Positions 1 through 5,945 of a stretch of 6,678 nt of DNA are shown in pieces. Position 1 is the stretch's first letter; every line of letters begins with the position of its first letter. The stretch spans positions 1 through 6,678 of the forward strand of contig JAAOYD010000103.1 of NCBI GenBank assembly GCA_018221165.1, read 5' to 3'. Below the pieces are notes generated by a model. It saw only the letters and a list, made by a program, of their open reading frames with translations. It was not told the DNA's origin and ran no database searches. Source of the DNA: Candidatus Woesearchaeota archaeon (GTDB lineage: Archaea > Nanobdellota > Nanobdellia > Woesearchaeales > UBA525). The translations under genes and the position numbers were made by a program.

Positions 1-512
1 TGCTTCTGTCGCTCTTTGGGCGGCTTCACACCTTTGAAGACTTGCTTGATGTTGTCGCCGCCTTCCACGTCGAAGTATTCGAAGAATTTCTCAGTCAAAC
101 GCAACGCATAGCTGCGTCCTTCTTTGTTTTTCGTAACAAATCCAAGCTCAACTAATTCTTTGATGTGTTCGTAGGCGTTTCCACCGCGCAAATCCACAAC
201 TTTGCTCTGCAACACTGTCGGCTGATTGTACGCGATAATCGCTAAGGTTTCGAGCGTAGCTCGTGACAGTTCAGTATCCGCGACGATGCGTCGCACCAGG
301 TCGATGTGCTCGTCCTTCACGAGGAGCTTCCATGAACTGCCTTCGTTGTAGAGCTTCAGAGAAGTATCGCGCTCAGCGTAGTCCTTCTGGAGTTCCTTGA
401 GCGCTTTCCGCACATCCTTTACTTCAACGTCGTTAAGAGCAGCAATTTGCTCTTCGTCCATGGCTTTGCCACCGCTGAAAAGGAGCGCTTCCGCTTTGTT
501 TTTGAGACTCAC
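1..512 (-). CDS. scpB: Segregation and condensation protein B (partial, C-terminus beyond window)
   Basis: ScpB is the winged-helix accessory subunit that works with SMC and the kleisin ScpA in chromosome compaction and segregation. The 170 residues in the window contain the two expected winged-helix halves: an N-terminal one starting around the ALLFSGG segment (residues 9-15) and a second one with the family hallmark ETLAIIAYNQP near residues 87-97, followed by an LRGGNAYEHIKELVELGFV stretch and a wing ending in LRLTEKFFEYF. The GTG start at 512 is chosen because a strong Shine-Dalgarno lies just before it and because it puts the first conserved helix at the usual position; the next in-frame ATG would cut that helix off. 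The frame is open to the left edge, so only a short C-terminal tail should be missing. It follows the 523-1200 gene by 10 bases and is probably co-transcribed with it. Family assignment is firm. Confidence 0.93.
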   Translation of the reverse strand, partial: MSLKNKAEALLFSGGKAMDEEQIAALNDVEVKDVRKALKELQKDYAERDTSLKLYNEGSSWKLLVKDEHIDLVRRIVADTELSRATLETLAIIAYNQPTVLQSKVVDLRGGNAYEHIKELVELGFVTKNKEGRSYALRLTEKFFEYFDVEGGDNIKQVFKGVKPPKERQK

Positions 513-515
513 AGT

Positions 516-522
516 TCACCTC
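516..522 (-). promoter_or_regulatory. Shine-Dalgarno of scpB
   Basis: The minus strand reads GAGGTGA here, a seven-base match to the archaeal anti-Shine-Dalgarno complement GGAGGUGA, three bases before the GTG at 512. It lies directly after the stop codon of the preceding gene (523-525). It decides the GTG start of scpB and fits an operon-internal gene. It is the clearest ribosome binding site I found in the window. Confidence 0.85.
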
Positions 523-1200
523 TTATGGGAGCGAGTATTTCTTGTTCTTCTGGATGATTGTGCCTTTCTCGAGGAGATTCTCAAGGAATGGTACGAGTTG
601 CGCTGCCTGAATACCAACAATCTTCTCGAGATCCGCAGGCGTCAGTTCACCTGTCTTGAGCGCTGCGAGGATGCTGTTCTTGATGAGCGCGTTCATGCCT
701 TTCGTGACGTGGGCGTTCACCGCTCGTTCTTCACGGAGCACGTTGCTCACTTCGTGGAGTTTCGCGAGGAGATCGTTCACCCAGTTTACGATAACGCGGC
801 TATCGAGGGTGAGCTTGTCTGGAGAGAGTATCTCTATGCTGGCTGGCATGAAGTTCACAGCTAACCACGTGAGCACTTCCATGTTCTCTACCATGGTTTC
901 GAACTCGCAGAAGGTGCTGAAGAGTCCGTCATCCATCTCTATTGCTTCGGCGAACTCTTCCTTGATTGCCTTGATGCGCTTGTCTTGCTTGATATTGGCC
1001 AGGTAGGATTTGATTGTCGCTTCGATGTGCTCGCGGGGCTTGCCCACCAGCTCGAAGGTGATGAGGACACGGAGCCAGCCTTCGCTGAGCTGTTCCTTAA
1101 TCTGAGCTTCAGTGAGGCCTTCTTTCGGCTTAGGCTTCTCTTCCTTGTCTAGCACGACTTCGCCTTTCGGCTCTTCCTTCTTTTTCTTCCCGAAAATCAT
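523..1200 (-). CDS. Conserved-looking protein of unknown function, probable C-terminal winged helix, scpB operon
   Basis: I cannot give this 225-residue protein a function. It begins with a highly charged, probably disordered Lys/Glu tail (about residues 4-36), then an alpha/beta-looking region containing GWLRVLITFELVGKP (about 41-55), then a hydrophobic, helix-rich core around MEVLTWLAVNFMPASIEIL and a segment with NDLLAKLHEVSNVLREERA. Residues about 172-223 look like a winged helix: helix, short helix starting at the LTPADLEKI segment, recognition-type helix AAQLVPFLENLLEKG, then a small wing ending IIQKNKKYSL. There is no signal peptide or membrane span, so it should be cytoplasmic. It is followed at 10 bases by scpB. 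The position is one where scpA is often found, but the N-terminal kleisin signature (F-x-GPLDLLL-type segment) is absent. It could be a DNA-binding or SMC-associated factor, or simply a co-transcribed housekeeping protein. That the reading frame is real is well supported; function is open. Confidence 0.85.
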   Translation of the reverse strand: MIFGKKKKEEPKGEVVLDKEEKPKPKEGLTEAQIKEQLSEGWLRVLITFELVGKPREHIEATIKSYLANIKQDKRIKAIKEEFAEAIEMDDGLFSTFCEFETMVENMEVLTWLAVNFMPASIEILSPDKLTLDSRVIVNWVNDLLAKLHEVSNVLREERAVNAHVTKGMNALIKNSILAALKTGELTPADLEKIVGIQAAQLVPFLENLLEKGTIIQKNKKYSLP

Positions 1201-1222
1201 AGAAAGCTGTCACCCGCCGTGG

Positions 1223-1230
1223 CTTAAAAA
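1223..1230 (-). promoter_or_regulatory. TATA-like box for the 523-1200/scpB unit
   Basis: The minus strand reads TTTTTAAG, centred about 26 bases before the ATG at 1200. In archaea the start of transcription lies roughly 25-27 bases after the TATA centre, so the transcript should begin at or next to the start codon (leaderless). No Shine-Dalgarno precedes that ATG. The box sits in the 32-base gap after the stop of the 1233-1694 gene, which separates the two units. Inferred from sequence only. Confidence 0.55.
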
Positions 1231-1232
1231 GG

Positions 1233-1694
1233 TTACGCTAGAAAGACCAGTATCCAGCCGAGGACGACGAGGCCATAAATAAGGCTCATAGCGCGCGGCG
1301 TGGCCCAGGTGGCTCCGGGTAGCTTGTAGTTGCTCACTGGCCAGAAGATAGGAGTGGCAAAGAAATCTCTATCATGGGTAGGGATATCCATGAGGATGTG
1401 AAGCAGCCAACCCCACATCGGCATCCAGAAGCTGCCGGTGACTGCCAAGATAATGATGCTGATAGCGCCCCAGACGATGAGACTGTGCGTGAAGTTGTAG
1501 ATTCTGCTCCATTTCTTCGCAAAACCAGTGAGTTTAGGCGGGCCCTTGAACCTTTCACCTTTGAGGAGCCCATATATCATTACAGGAAAGAAAGTAATGC
1601 TGTCAGCGATGACACCGAGCAACACCGCCCACCATACCCAGTCATAACCGTGAAAGACAAGGAGAGTCCAGAGAATGTGCGCGAAAATGTCCAT
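1233..1694 (-). CDS. Small membrane protein, DUF457/YdjM-like putative metal-dependent hydrolase
   Basis: This 153-residue integral membrane protein has about four hydrophobic segments (near residues 3-14, 19-44, 69-101 and 136-152). It carries the spaced His/Asp pattern of the DUF457 (YdjM/YbcI-like) family of predicted membrane-bound metal-dependent hydrolases: His6, Asp31, an NFTHS segment with His70, then His99-x3-Asp103-x3-His107, and a TPIFWPVSNYKL motif (residues 114-125) matching the family's Pro-x-x-Trp-Pro signature. These residues would sit near the membrane faces and could bind metal; no substrate is known for the family. The length is typical of short members. The ATG lies one base after the stop codon of the phosphatase gene, and there is no good Shine-Dalgarno at normal distance, so translation is probably coupled to that gene. 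Family call is likely; enzymatic activity is unproven. Confidence 0.8.
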   Translation of the reverse strand: MDIFAHILWTLLVFHGYDWVWWAVLLGVIADSITFFPVMIYGLLKGERFKGPPKLTGFAKKWSRIYNFTHSLIVWGAISIIILAVTGSFWMPMWGWLLHILMDIPTHDRDFFATPIFWPVSNYKLPGATWATPRAMSLIYGLVVLGWILVFLA

Positions 1695-1695
1695 T

Positions 1696-2451
1696 TTAGA
1701 GGTGACTAAGGAACTCCTTGTGGACCTTACCGTTCGTTACCACAACATCCATACGCTGAGACTTCCATGGTCCGTTCTTGTGGTCACTGACTGTGGCGCC
1801 TGCTTCTTCTGCGATGAGGATGCCTGCAGCCACATCCCAAGGATCGATGGCAAAGGTGACATAGGCATCTGCTCTTCCACAAGCCACCATACAGCATTCT
1901 AGTGCTGCCGAGCCAACCTTGCGGTAGTCTTTTGTCTTAGGCACCATGGCAGCGTAGGCCTTGGCCATGCGTACGTGTCCTTTGTCGCTTCCTTCGCAGG
2001 TTACGACATAGGCGTGCACAAGGTCTGCAATGATACTGACAGTGATGGGTTCACCATTGAGCGTCGCTCCCTTTCCTTTCTCCGCAACGTAGAGTTCGTG
2101 CAGAAAAGGCGCGTAGACCACGCCGAGGATAATCTCGTCATTTTGCATGAGCGCGATGCTGACGCTGAAGTAGGGGTTGCCGTTGGCGAAGTTGCCAGAG
2201 CCATCCAATGAATCGACAATCCAGGTGTATTCTGAGTTGTTGTTGATACTGCCTGATTCCTCTGCAAGGATGTTGTGCTCAGGGAATTGTTTCCTAATCA
2301 TGTCAACGATAATCCTATCGCTTTCCTTGTCGTACTTCGTGACGATTTCTTTCGAGCTGCCACGTTCCTTGAGCAAAGTCTTGTCGTTCCGGAAGTTAGT
2401 GACGAGGTAATGACCGGCCAGCTTTGCCGTTTCTATAGCGAAGACCTTCAT
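1696..2451 (-). CDS. Inositol monophosphatase / archaeal FBPase-family phosphatase
   Basis: This 251-residue protein belongs to the Mg2+-dependent, Li+-sensitive phosphatase fold shared by inositol monophosphatase (SuhB), archaeal dual IMPase/FBPase and CysQ. Metal-binding elements are visible in order: EES at residues 64-66, the motif DSLDGSGNF at 80-88 with Asp80 and Asp83 as ligands, and DPWDVAAG at 203-210 with Asp206. The general motif is DPLDGTxNF, so Ser81 replaces the usual Pro and Ser85 the usual Thr; the Asp ligands are kept and the enzyme should be active. Likely substrates are inositol-1-phosphate or fructose-1,6-bisphosphate; sequence alone does not separate these. I chose the ATG at 2451: a longer in-frame start at 2526 would add 25 Ser/Thr-rich residues without family resemblance and run 50 bases into the upstream gene. 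It lies 25 bases after the surface protein and is coupled to the small membrane protein downstream. Confidence 0.9.
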   Translation of the reverse strand: MKVFAIETAKLAGHYLVTNFRNDKTLLKERGSSKEIVTKYDKESDRIIVDMIRKQFPEHNILAEESGSINNNSEYTWIVDSLDGSGNFANGNPYFSVSIALMQNDEIILGVVYAPFLHELYVAEKGKGATLNGEPITVSIIADLVHAYVVTCEGSDKGHVRMAKAYAAMVPKTKDYRKVGSAALECCMVACGRADAYVTFAIDPWDVAAGILIAEEAGATVSDHKNGPWKSQRMDVVVTNGKVHKEFLSHL

Positions 2452-2472
2452 GAAGAAAGTGAACGACGCTGT

Positions 2473-2480
2473 GTTTTTAA
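2473..2480 (-). promoter_or_regulatory. Possible TATA-like box for the phosphatase gene
   Basis: The minus strand reads TTAAAAAC, with its centre about 25 bases before the ATG at 2451 and overlapping the stop codon of the surface-protein gene. The spacing matches the other probable leaderless promoters here, and no Shine-Dalgarno precedes the ATG. It is a weak match and read-through from the upstream gene is equally possible. Confidence 0.35.
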
Positions 2481-4024
2481 CGCTTGTGGAGGATGAGCCC
2501 AAGGAGGAGCGCGCCCATGATACCAAGCAGAACTGGCACTGCTACTGTTGTGGTGTCAGCGTCGTAGGCCGCGCCGGTGATAAAGTTGCTATCGGGTCGC
2601 TGTTCTTTCTCAATCTCTTCCTCTTTCTCCTCTGTTGTAGGGGTGGGTGGTTGGGGTGTTGGCTGGTGGGTAAACTTCTCAACTTTCCGTATCTCATCGG
2701 TCATCTCTAGGAGAAGCACTTGCTGCGTGAGGACGTCATCGTCTTTGACTTTCAGCAGGAAAACGTTGGGGCCTTCTTGCATAGAAACTGCTGTCTTGTA
2801 TTTGTAGGAGTTCTCCAGTTCTATTTTATTTTCTTGATAATCAAGTAATCCTACAAGTTCTACTTCTACATTTCCATTTCCTTTGATGTTGGCGTAGAGA
2901 TTGATTTCGTCTTTTGGTTTCGTGTTGCGAGTGTAGAATGACGTGATGATTACTGTTTCTTTTTCCTCTTCAACTATTTGTTCTTGGTGTTCTTCACTCT
3001 CTTTTCCTTTCACCCATATCTTCTCGCTCGCGCTAATTCCCAAACCTTCAATAACAACTGTGTGTTTGCCACTCCCTTCGCGCTCGTCGAGCAGTATCGG
3101 GAGAGTAACATCGTAGTCGGTGTATTTCTTCTTCGCGTACATCGTCGCGGTGCTGCTGACTTTCTTGCCATGCACGTCCTCGACAAAAGCTTTAACGCTG
3201 TACTTGCTAGTGTTTCCTTTGTAGAGGATGATGCGCGCTTTGACTTCGTCACCGAATTCGTAGCCATTCTTCGGTTCACTGAGTTTTATTTCGATGTTTG
3301 ATTCGTACACCGGTTCTCTTTTCTCTCCTTTTACCACGATGAGTCTCTCGTCGCTTGTTTTGTTGTTCGTGTTGTTGCATGCAAGTAATTCTATTTCGTT
3401 CTTGAGGAGGAAGACATCGAATTCTTTGTTCGTGTGCGGTGTCCATCGCTTCTGATTGGTGTTCTCGGTGAGCGTCAGCTTCTGTAATTCACCATCGAGA
3501 TCTTCTATCCAGTATCTAATACTAAACGGACTATCACCCGCATCTAATCGATTCCAGAACTTGATAGTTTCACCGTTCTCATAGTAGAGTTTCGGCTCTT
3601 TCAGTTCCAAAGAGAGTGTGATGTTACAGGGTTCAAGTGCTGGATCTATCGCGATGAACACTTGACAGACACTGTCACCGGACACGCGGCCGCAGAGCGT
3701 GTAGTTTCCTGTCTCATTCACGCGGAGTTCGCCGGTACCTGCAGTTTTCCAGCTCTTAATCGCGACCGTAAAGCTCCGATTCCACAGCAATGTATCATTC
3801 CTGCTGAGGTTGTAGGCAACCGTGACATCTATAGCGTCCATTCCTTTCGTATACTGTTCGTTCTTCACCTTGAAGAGCTTCTCGTAGGTGACACCAGTGT
3901 AGAGGCGTTCGCTGAGAAGTGACGCGAGTGAGCAGTTTACACGGGAAATACTATTATTTTGACTATTATTTTCTGCTGCGACAAAGGGAATCAGCAGGAT
4001 GAGTATGAGGAATGCGTATCTCAT
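2477..4024 (-). CDS. Secreted, C-terminally anchored cell-surface glycoprotein
   Basis: This 515-residue protein has a Sec-type signal peptide (Arg2, hydrophobic residues 4-16, likely cleavage after Ala17), a long beta-rich ectodomain, a Pro/Thr-rich then Glu/Lys-rich stalk (about residues 454-477), and one C-terminal membrane span (about 492-512) ending in HKR, so the body faces outside. I count 12 N-x-S/T sequons, the first at Asn19, Asn23 and Asn30, all in the first half of the chain; this suggests heavy N-glycosylation away from the membrane. The ectodomain appears to hold several Ig-like or CARDB-like beta-sandwich modules, for example around the repeated style of IKLSEPKNGYEFGDEVKARI and TRNTKPKDEINLYANIKG. 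Before the membrane span lies FITGAAY; an ITG-type motif at this place is something I associate with DPANN surface proteins. Five Cys residues lie in the N-terminal half. Specific role (S-layer, adhesion, cell contact) is unknown. Confidence 0.85.
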   Translation of the reverse strand: MRYAFLILILLIPFVAAENNSQNNSISRVNCSLASLLSERLYTGVTYEKLFKVKNEQYTKGMDAIDVTVAYNLSRNDTLLWNRSFTVAIKSWKTAGTGELRVNETGNYTLCGRVSGDSVCQVFIAIDPALEPCNITLSLELKEPKLYYENGETIKFWNRLDAGDSPFSIRYWIEDLDGELQKLTLTENTNQKRWTPHTNKEFDVFLLKNEIELLACNNTNNKTSDERLIVVKGEKREPVYESNIEIKLSEPKNGYEFGDEVKARIILYKGNTSKYSVKAFVEDVHGKKVSSTATMYAKKKYTDYDVTLPILLDEREGSGKHTVVIEGLGISASEKIWVKGKESEEHQEQIVEEEKETVIITSFYTRNTKPKDEINLYANIKGNGNVEVELVGLLDYQENKIELENSYKYKTAVSMQEGPNVFLLKVKDDDVLTQQVLLLEMTDEIRKVEKFTHQPTPQPPTPTTEEKEEEIEKEQRPDSNFITGAAYDADTTTVAVPVLLGIMGALLLGLILHKR

Positions 4025-4043
4025 CCACAGCCTGAAGTCTCAG

Positions 4044-4052
4044 CTTTAGAAA
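4044..4052 (-). promoter_or_regulatory. Possible TATA-like box for the surface glycoprotein gene
   Basis: The minus strand reads TTTCTAAAG in the 70-base gap after the radical SAM gene, centred about 24 bases before the ATG at 4024. The match is modest but the spacing agrees with the other starts in this window, and no Shine-Dalgarno is visible. A pyrimidine-rich run further upstream in the same gap could contribute to termination of the preceding transcript, but I would not annotate it as a terminator. Confidence 0.3.
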
Positions 4053-4094
4053 TGCCTTAGGGAAGGAAAAGTAGAGGTTGAACGGGTCTGAGAA

Positions 4095-5108
4095 TCACTT
4101 TCCTTTCTTGCCGGAGAACCGTCCGTTAATCGCATACCCGCACTTCGGGCACTTTCCGTCTTTCAGCTTCGAAGTACCACCATAGATTGGTCGTTCGATA
4201 CACAACGCATCACACTTCGGACACAAGGTATCGTTGTCAACACCGCTAACATTCCCAAGATAAACATAATCAACATGTTTCTTCGCAATCTCCCGCGCTT
4301 TGAGCAAGATCTCCACTGATGTGGCGGGCGTGTCTTCCATTTTGTAGTGTGGATGGAACGCGCTGAAGTGCATCGGCGTGTCTTTCCCAACGTGCTCAAC
4401 AACCCAGCGAGCCATCTTCTCGAACTCTTCCTCAGTATCGTTCTCGCCAGGGATGATTAAGTTCGTGACTTCGACGTGCACGCCTGCTTTCTTCAAGGTC
4501 ATAATAGTTTTTCTGATGAATTCGTAATCCGGAACCTTGCATCGTTTCTTGTAGAATTCCTTCGTGCCTTTCATGTCAATATTCGCCGCGGAGATATACG
4601 GAATCAATTTCTTCAATGGTTCTTCCATGATGTACCCATTCGAAACAATCATGCATTCTATTTTTTCTTTCTTCGCCAGCTTCGCGATGTCTAACATATA
4701 CTCGTAGAAGATAGTCGGCTCGGTATAGGTGAACGCAATGAGTTTGCAGCCGTTCTCTTTCGTCAACTCAATAATCTTTTCCGGCGACACATCGTCTTGT
4801 TCCTGTAATTCGTCGACGCGGGCTTTACTAATCTGCCAGTTCTGGCAAAAGTCACAGAACAAGTTGCAGCCGATAGTCGCGAGAGAAAATATCGGCGCAC
4901 CAGGATAGAAATGATACATCGGCTTCTTCTCGATAGGGTCAACACCCATACTGCACGGCTTTGCATAGGTCATTGCGTACAATTTCCCGTCATGCACCTG
5001 TCGAACGCCACAGGCACCAATCTGCTTGTCCTTCATGACGCACAAGCGAGGACAGAGTTCACACACTATCGCGTCATCCTTCTCTTTCCAGAACAGGGCT
5101 TCGTGCAT
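4095..5108 (-). CDS. AmmeMemoRadiSam-type radical SAM enzyme (PflA-like)
   Basis: This 337-residue protein is a radical S-adenosylmethionine enzyme of the COG1180 group, the branch named AmmeMemoRadiSam because its genes often occur with AMMECR1- and Memo-family genes. It has three parts. The N-terminus has a Cys cluster C16-x2-C19-x3-C23 with C33 in a GACGVR context. The radical SAM core has the 4Fe-4S motif C81-x3-C85-x2-C88 followed by QNW, then a TYTEPT segment and MIVSNG and IDMKGT strands of the partial TIM barrel. The C-terminus is a zinc-ribbon-like pair, C296-x2-C299 and C320-x2-C323. This matches the full family architecture, so the gene is intact. The substrate is not known to me; annotation as pyruvate formate-lyase activase would be over-specific. 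No AMMECR1 or Memo gene lies in the window. The gene diverges from the secreted-protein gene across 73 bases. Confidence 0.92.
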   Translation of the reverse strand: MHEALFWKEKDDAIVCELCPRLCVMKDKQIGACGVRQVHDGKLYAMTYAKPCSMGVDPIEKKPMYHFYPGAPIFSLATIGCNLFCDFCQNWQISKARVDELQEQDDVSPEKIIELTKENGCKLIAFTYTEPTIFYEYMLDIAKLAKKEKIECMIVSNGYIMEEPLKKLIPYISAANIDMKGTKEFYKKRCKVPDYEFIRKTIMTLKKAGVHVEVTNLIIPGENDTEEEFEKMARWVVEHVGKDTPMHFSAFHPHYKMEDTPATSVEILLKAREIAKKHVDYVYLGNVSGVDNDTLCPKCDALCIERPIYGGTSKLKDGKCPKCGYAINGRFSGKKGK

Positions 5109-5130
5109 GAAAGACAGAAAGCGGACAGAA

Positions 5131-5139
5131 TTCTAATAG
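5131..5139 (-). promoter_or_regulatory. Possible TATA-like box for the radical SAM gene
   Basis: The minus strand reads CTATTAGAA, centred about 27 bases before the ATG at 5108, which would give a leaderless message. An alternative is the stronger CTATATAAT on the same strand at 5152-5160, which would give a leader of about 22 bases; that leader has no Shine-Dalgarno, so the nearer box seems somewhat more likely. The two cannot be separated by reading alone. Confidence 0.35.
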
Positions 5140-5152
5140 TTTCCGCAAAGGA

Positions 5153-5160
5153 TTATATAG
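5153..5160 (+). promoter_or_regulatory. TATA box for the secreted-protein gene
   Basis: TTATATAG, preceded by the purine-rich CGCAAAGG that fits a TFB recognition element, is centred about 26 bases before the ATG at 5182. The predicted transcription start therefore falls on or beside the ATG, giving a leaderless message. This is one of the two best TATA boxes in the window. Confidence 0.7.
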
Positions 5161-5181
5161 ACGAGAACCTAGAAAGAGACA

Positions 5182-5943
5182 ATGGGCGTGGGAAAATACC
5201 TTGTCGCACCATTAGTAGTAATTGCGGCGACGATTGCATCGACTGCTATCGCACAAGAACCTCCTACTAAGACGCGACCAGTCACTATACCGGCTGCTGA
5301 ATCTCAGAAAAAACTTGAGCTCGAAGTGAATAAGTCTTTCAATATCAAACATTCAACATGGCTTGATAATGTTAAAATGCCGAAGCTCAGGCATGGTGTG
5401 GATCCCTTTCTCATCAACAATGTCGATTACAAACGCATATACGGGGTCGAGCATCCGGCAGCAAGGTATACTGAAGAAACAATGCGCGCAGTCAGGGAGC
5501 TGGCGAGTGATGTTGGTGGAGAATTACTCGAAGAATACCAAGATATCTTTCCTTTCATTAAAGTCATAGAAGTCGGTCTAGAGTCAGCGAACACTGGTCT
5601 TGACAACCTCACTCCCGAAATGCAAGGTAAGAACTATCGATTCGACCCAGATTTCGAACTAAATTTCAATGTTCACGAACCCATTAAAGCTATTGCGCGA
5701 TTTGATAGGCGAATAGGTGCTACCTGGCACCGTTTCGCGAGTGTAGAGCTAAGCCCTGAAAGAGTGCGTCTCTCAGTCTCAGCCCCTTTGAAACAGCTGG
5801 ATATTAATTTTGGCGTTGGGTATTCTCAACGAAAGCGATGGCAGGATAATATGTACAGAACCCAATTCAACTACGAAAATAATGTGAGAAAGAAAGAAGG
5901 ACTCAGTATCGTGGTAAACTGTAATCTCAGACTCGGTAGGTAG
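5182..5943 (+). CDS. Unrecognised secreted protein with beta-rich C-terminal half
   Basis: I do not recognise this 253-residue protein. It has a clear signal peptide: Lys5, a hydrophobic stretch at about residues 7-23, and an Ala-Ile-Ala cleavage site before Gln25. The next 35 residues are Pro/Thr/Lys-rich and probably flexible. A mixed, partly helical region follows (about 80-145, including the TEETMRAVRELASDVGGELL helix). From about residue 152 to the end there are repeated short stretches of alternating polar and hydrophobic residues, such as FELNFNVH, RVRLSVSAP, LDINFGVGYS and a last strand LSIVVNCNLRL, separated by charged turns. That is a beta-hairpin or barrel-like pattern. No second membrane helix is present, so it is exported or held by other means. 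It is the only plus-strand gene here, has its own TATA box, and ends two bases from the stop of the convergent ACT gene. Coding status is well supported by the signal peptide and promoter; function is open. Confidence 0.8.
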   Translation: MGVGKYLVAPLVVIAATIASTAIAQEPPTKTRPVTIPAAESQKKLELEVNKSFNIKHSTWLDNVKMPKLRHGVDPFLINNVDYKRIYGVEHPAARYTEETMRAVRELASDVGGELLEEYQDIFPFIKVIEVGLESANTGLDNLTPEMQGKNYRFDPDFELNFNVHEPIKAIARFDRRIGATWHRFASVELSPERVRLSVSAPLKQLDINFGVGYSQRKRWQDNMYRTQFNYENNVRKKEGLSIVVNCNLRLGR

Positions 5944-5945
5944 TT

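Noticed and set aside
397..1006. Plus-strand open frames opposite scpB and the 523-1200 gene
   Set aside because: They lie antisense to well-supported genes, have no family resemblance and no promoter or Shine-Dalgarno; they are by-products of codon bias.
523..1200. Calling this gene scpA because it precedes scpB
   Set aside because: The N-terminal kleisin signature is absent and the conserved-looking core does not match ScpA as I know it; position alone is not enough.
1374..2496. Plus-strand open frames opposite the membrane-protein and phosphatase genes
   Set aside because: Same reasoning: antisense to motif-bearing genes, with no plausible protein features.
1696..2526. Longer phosphatase start at 2526
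   Set aside because: The extra 25 residues are low-complexity and unlike the family, and the extension would overlap the preceding gene by 50 bases. The ATG at 2451 begins the first family helix and has a TATA-like box at the right distance.
2978..3301. Plus-strand open frame opposite the surface glycoprotein, starting with a hydrophobic stretch
   Set aside because: The hydrophobic start mirrors the acidic Glu-rich coding region on the other strand; it is not a credible signal peptide and has no promoter.
4025..4094. Intrinsic terminator or small RNA in the gap between the radical SAM and surface-protein genes
   Set aside because: Only a pyrimidine-rich run is visible, without a convincing hairpin or long T-tract.
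4095..5108. Pyruvate formate-lyase activating enzyme
   Set aside because: The N-terminal Cys cluster and C-terminal zinc-ribbon-like extension fit the AmmeMemoRadiSam branch, and no glycyl-radical enzyme is nearby.
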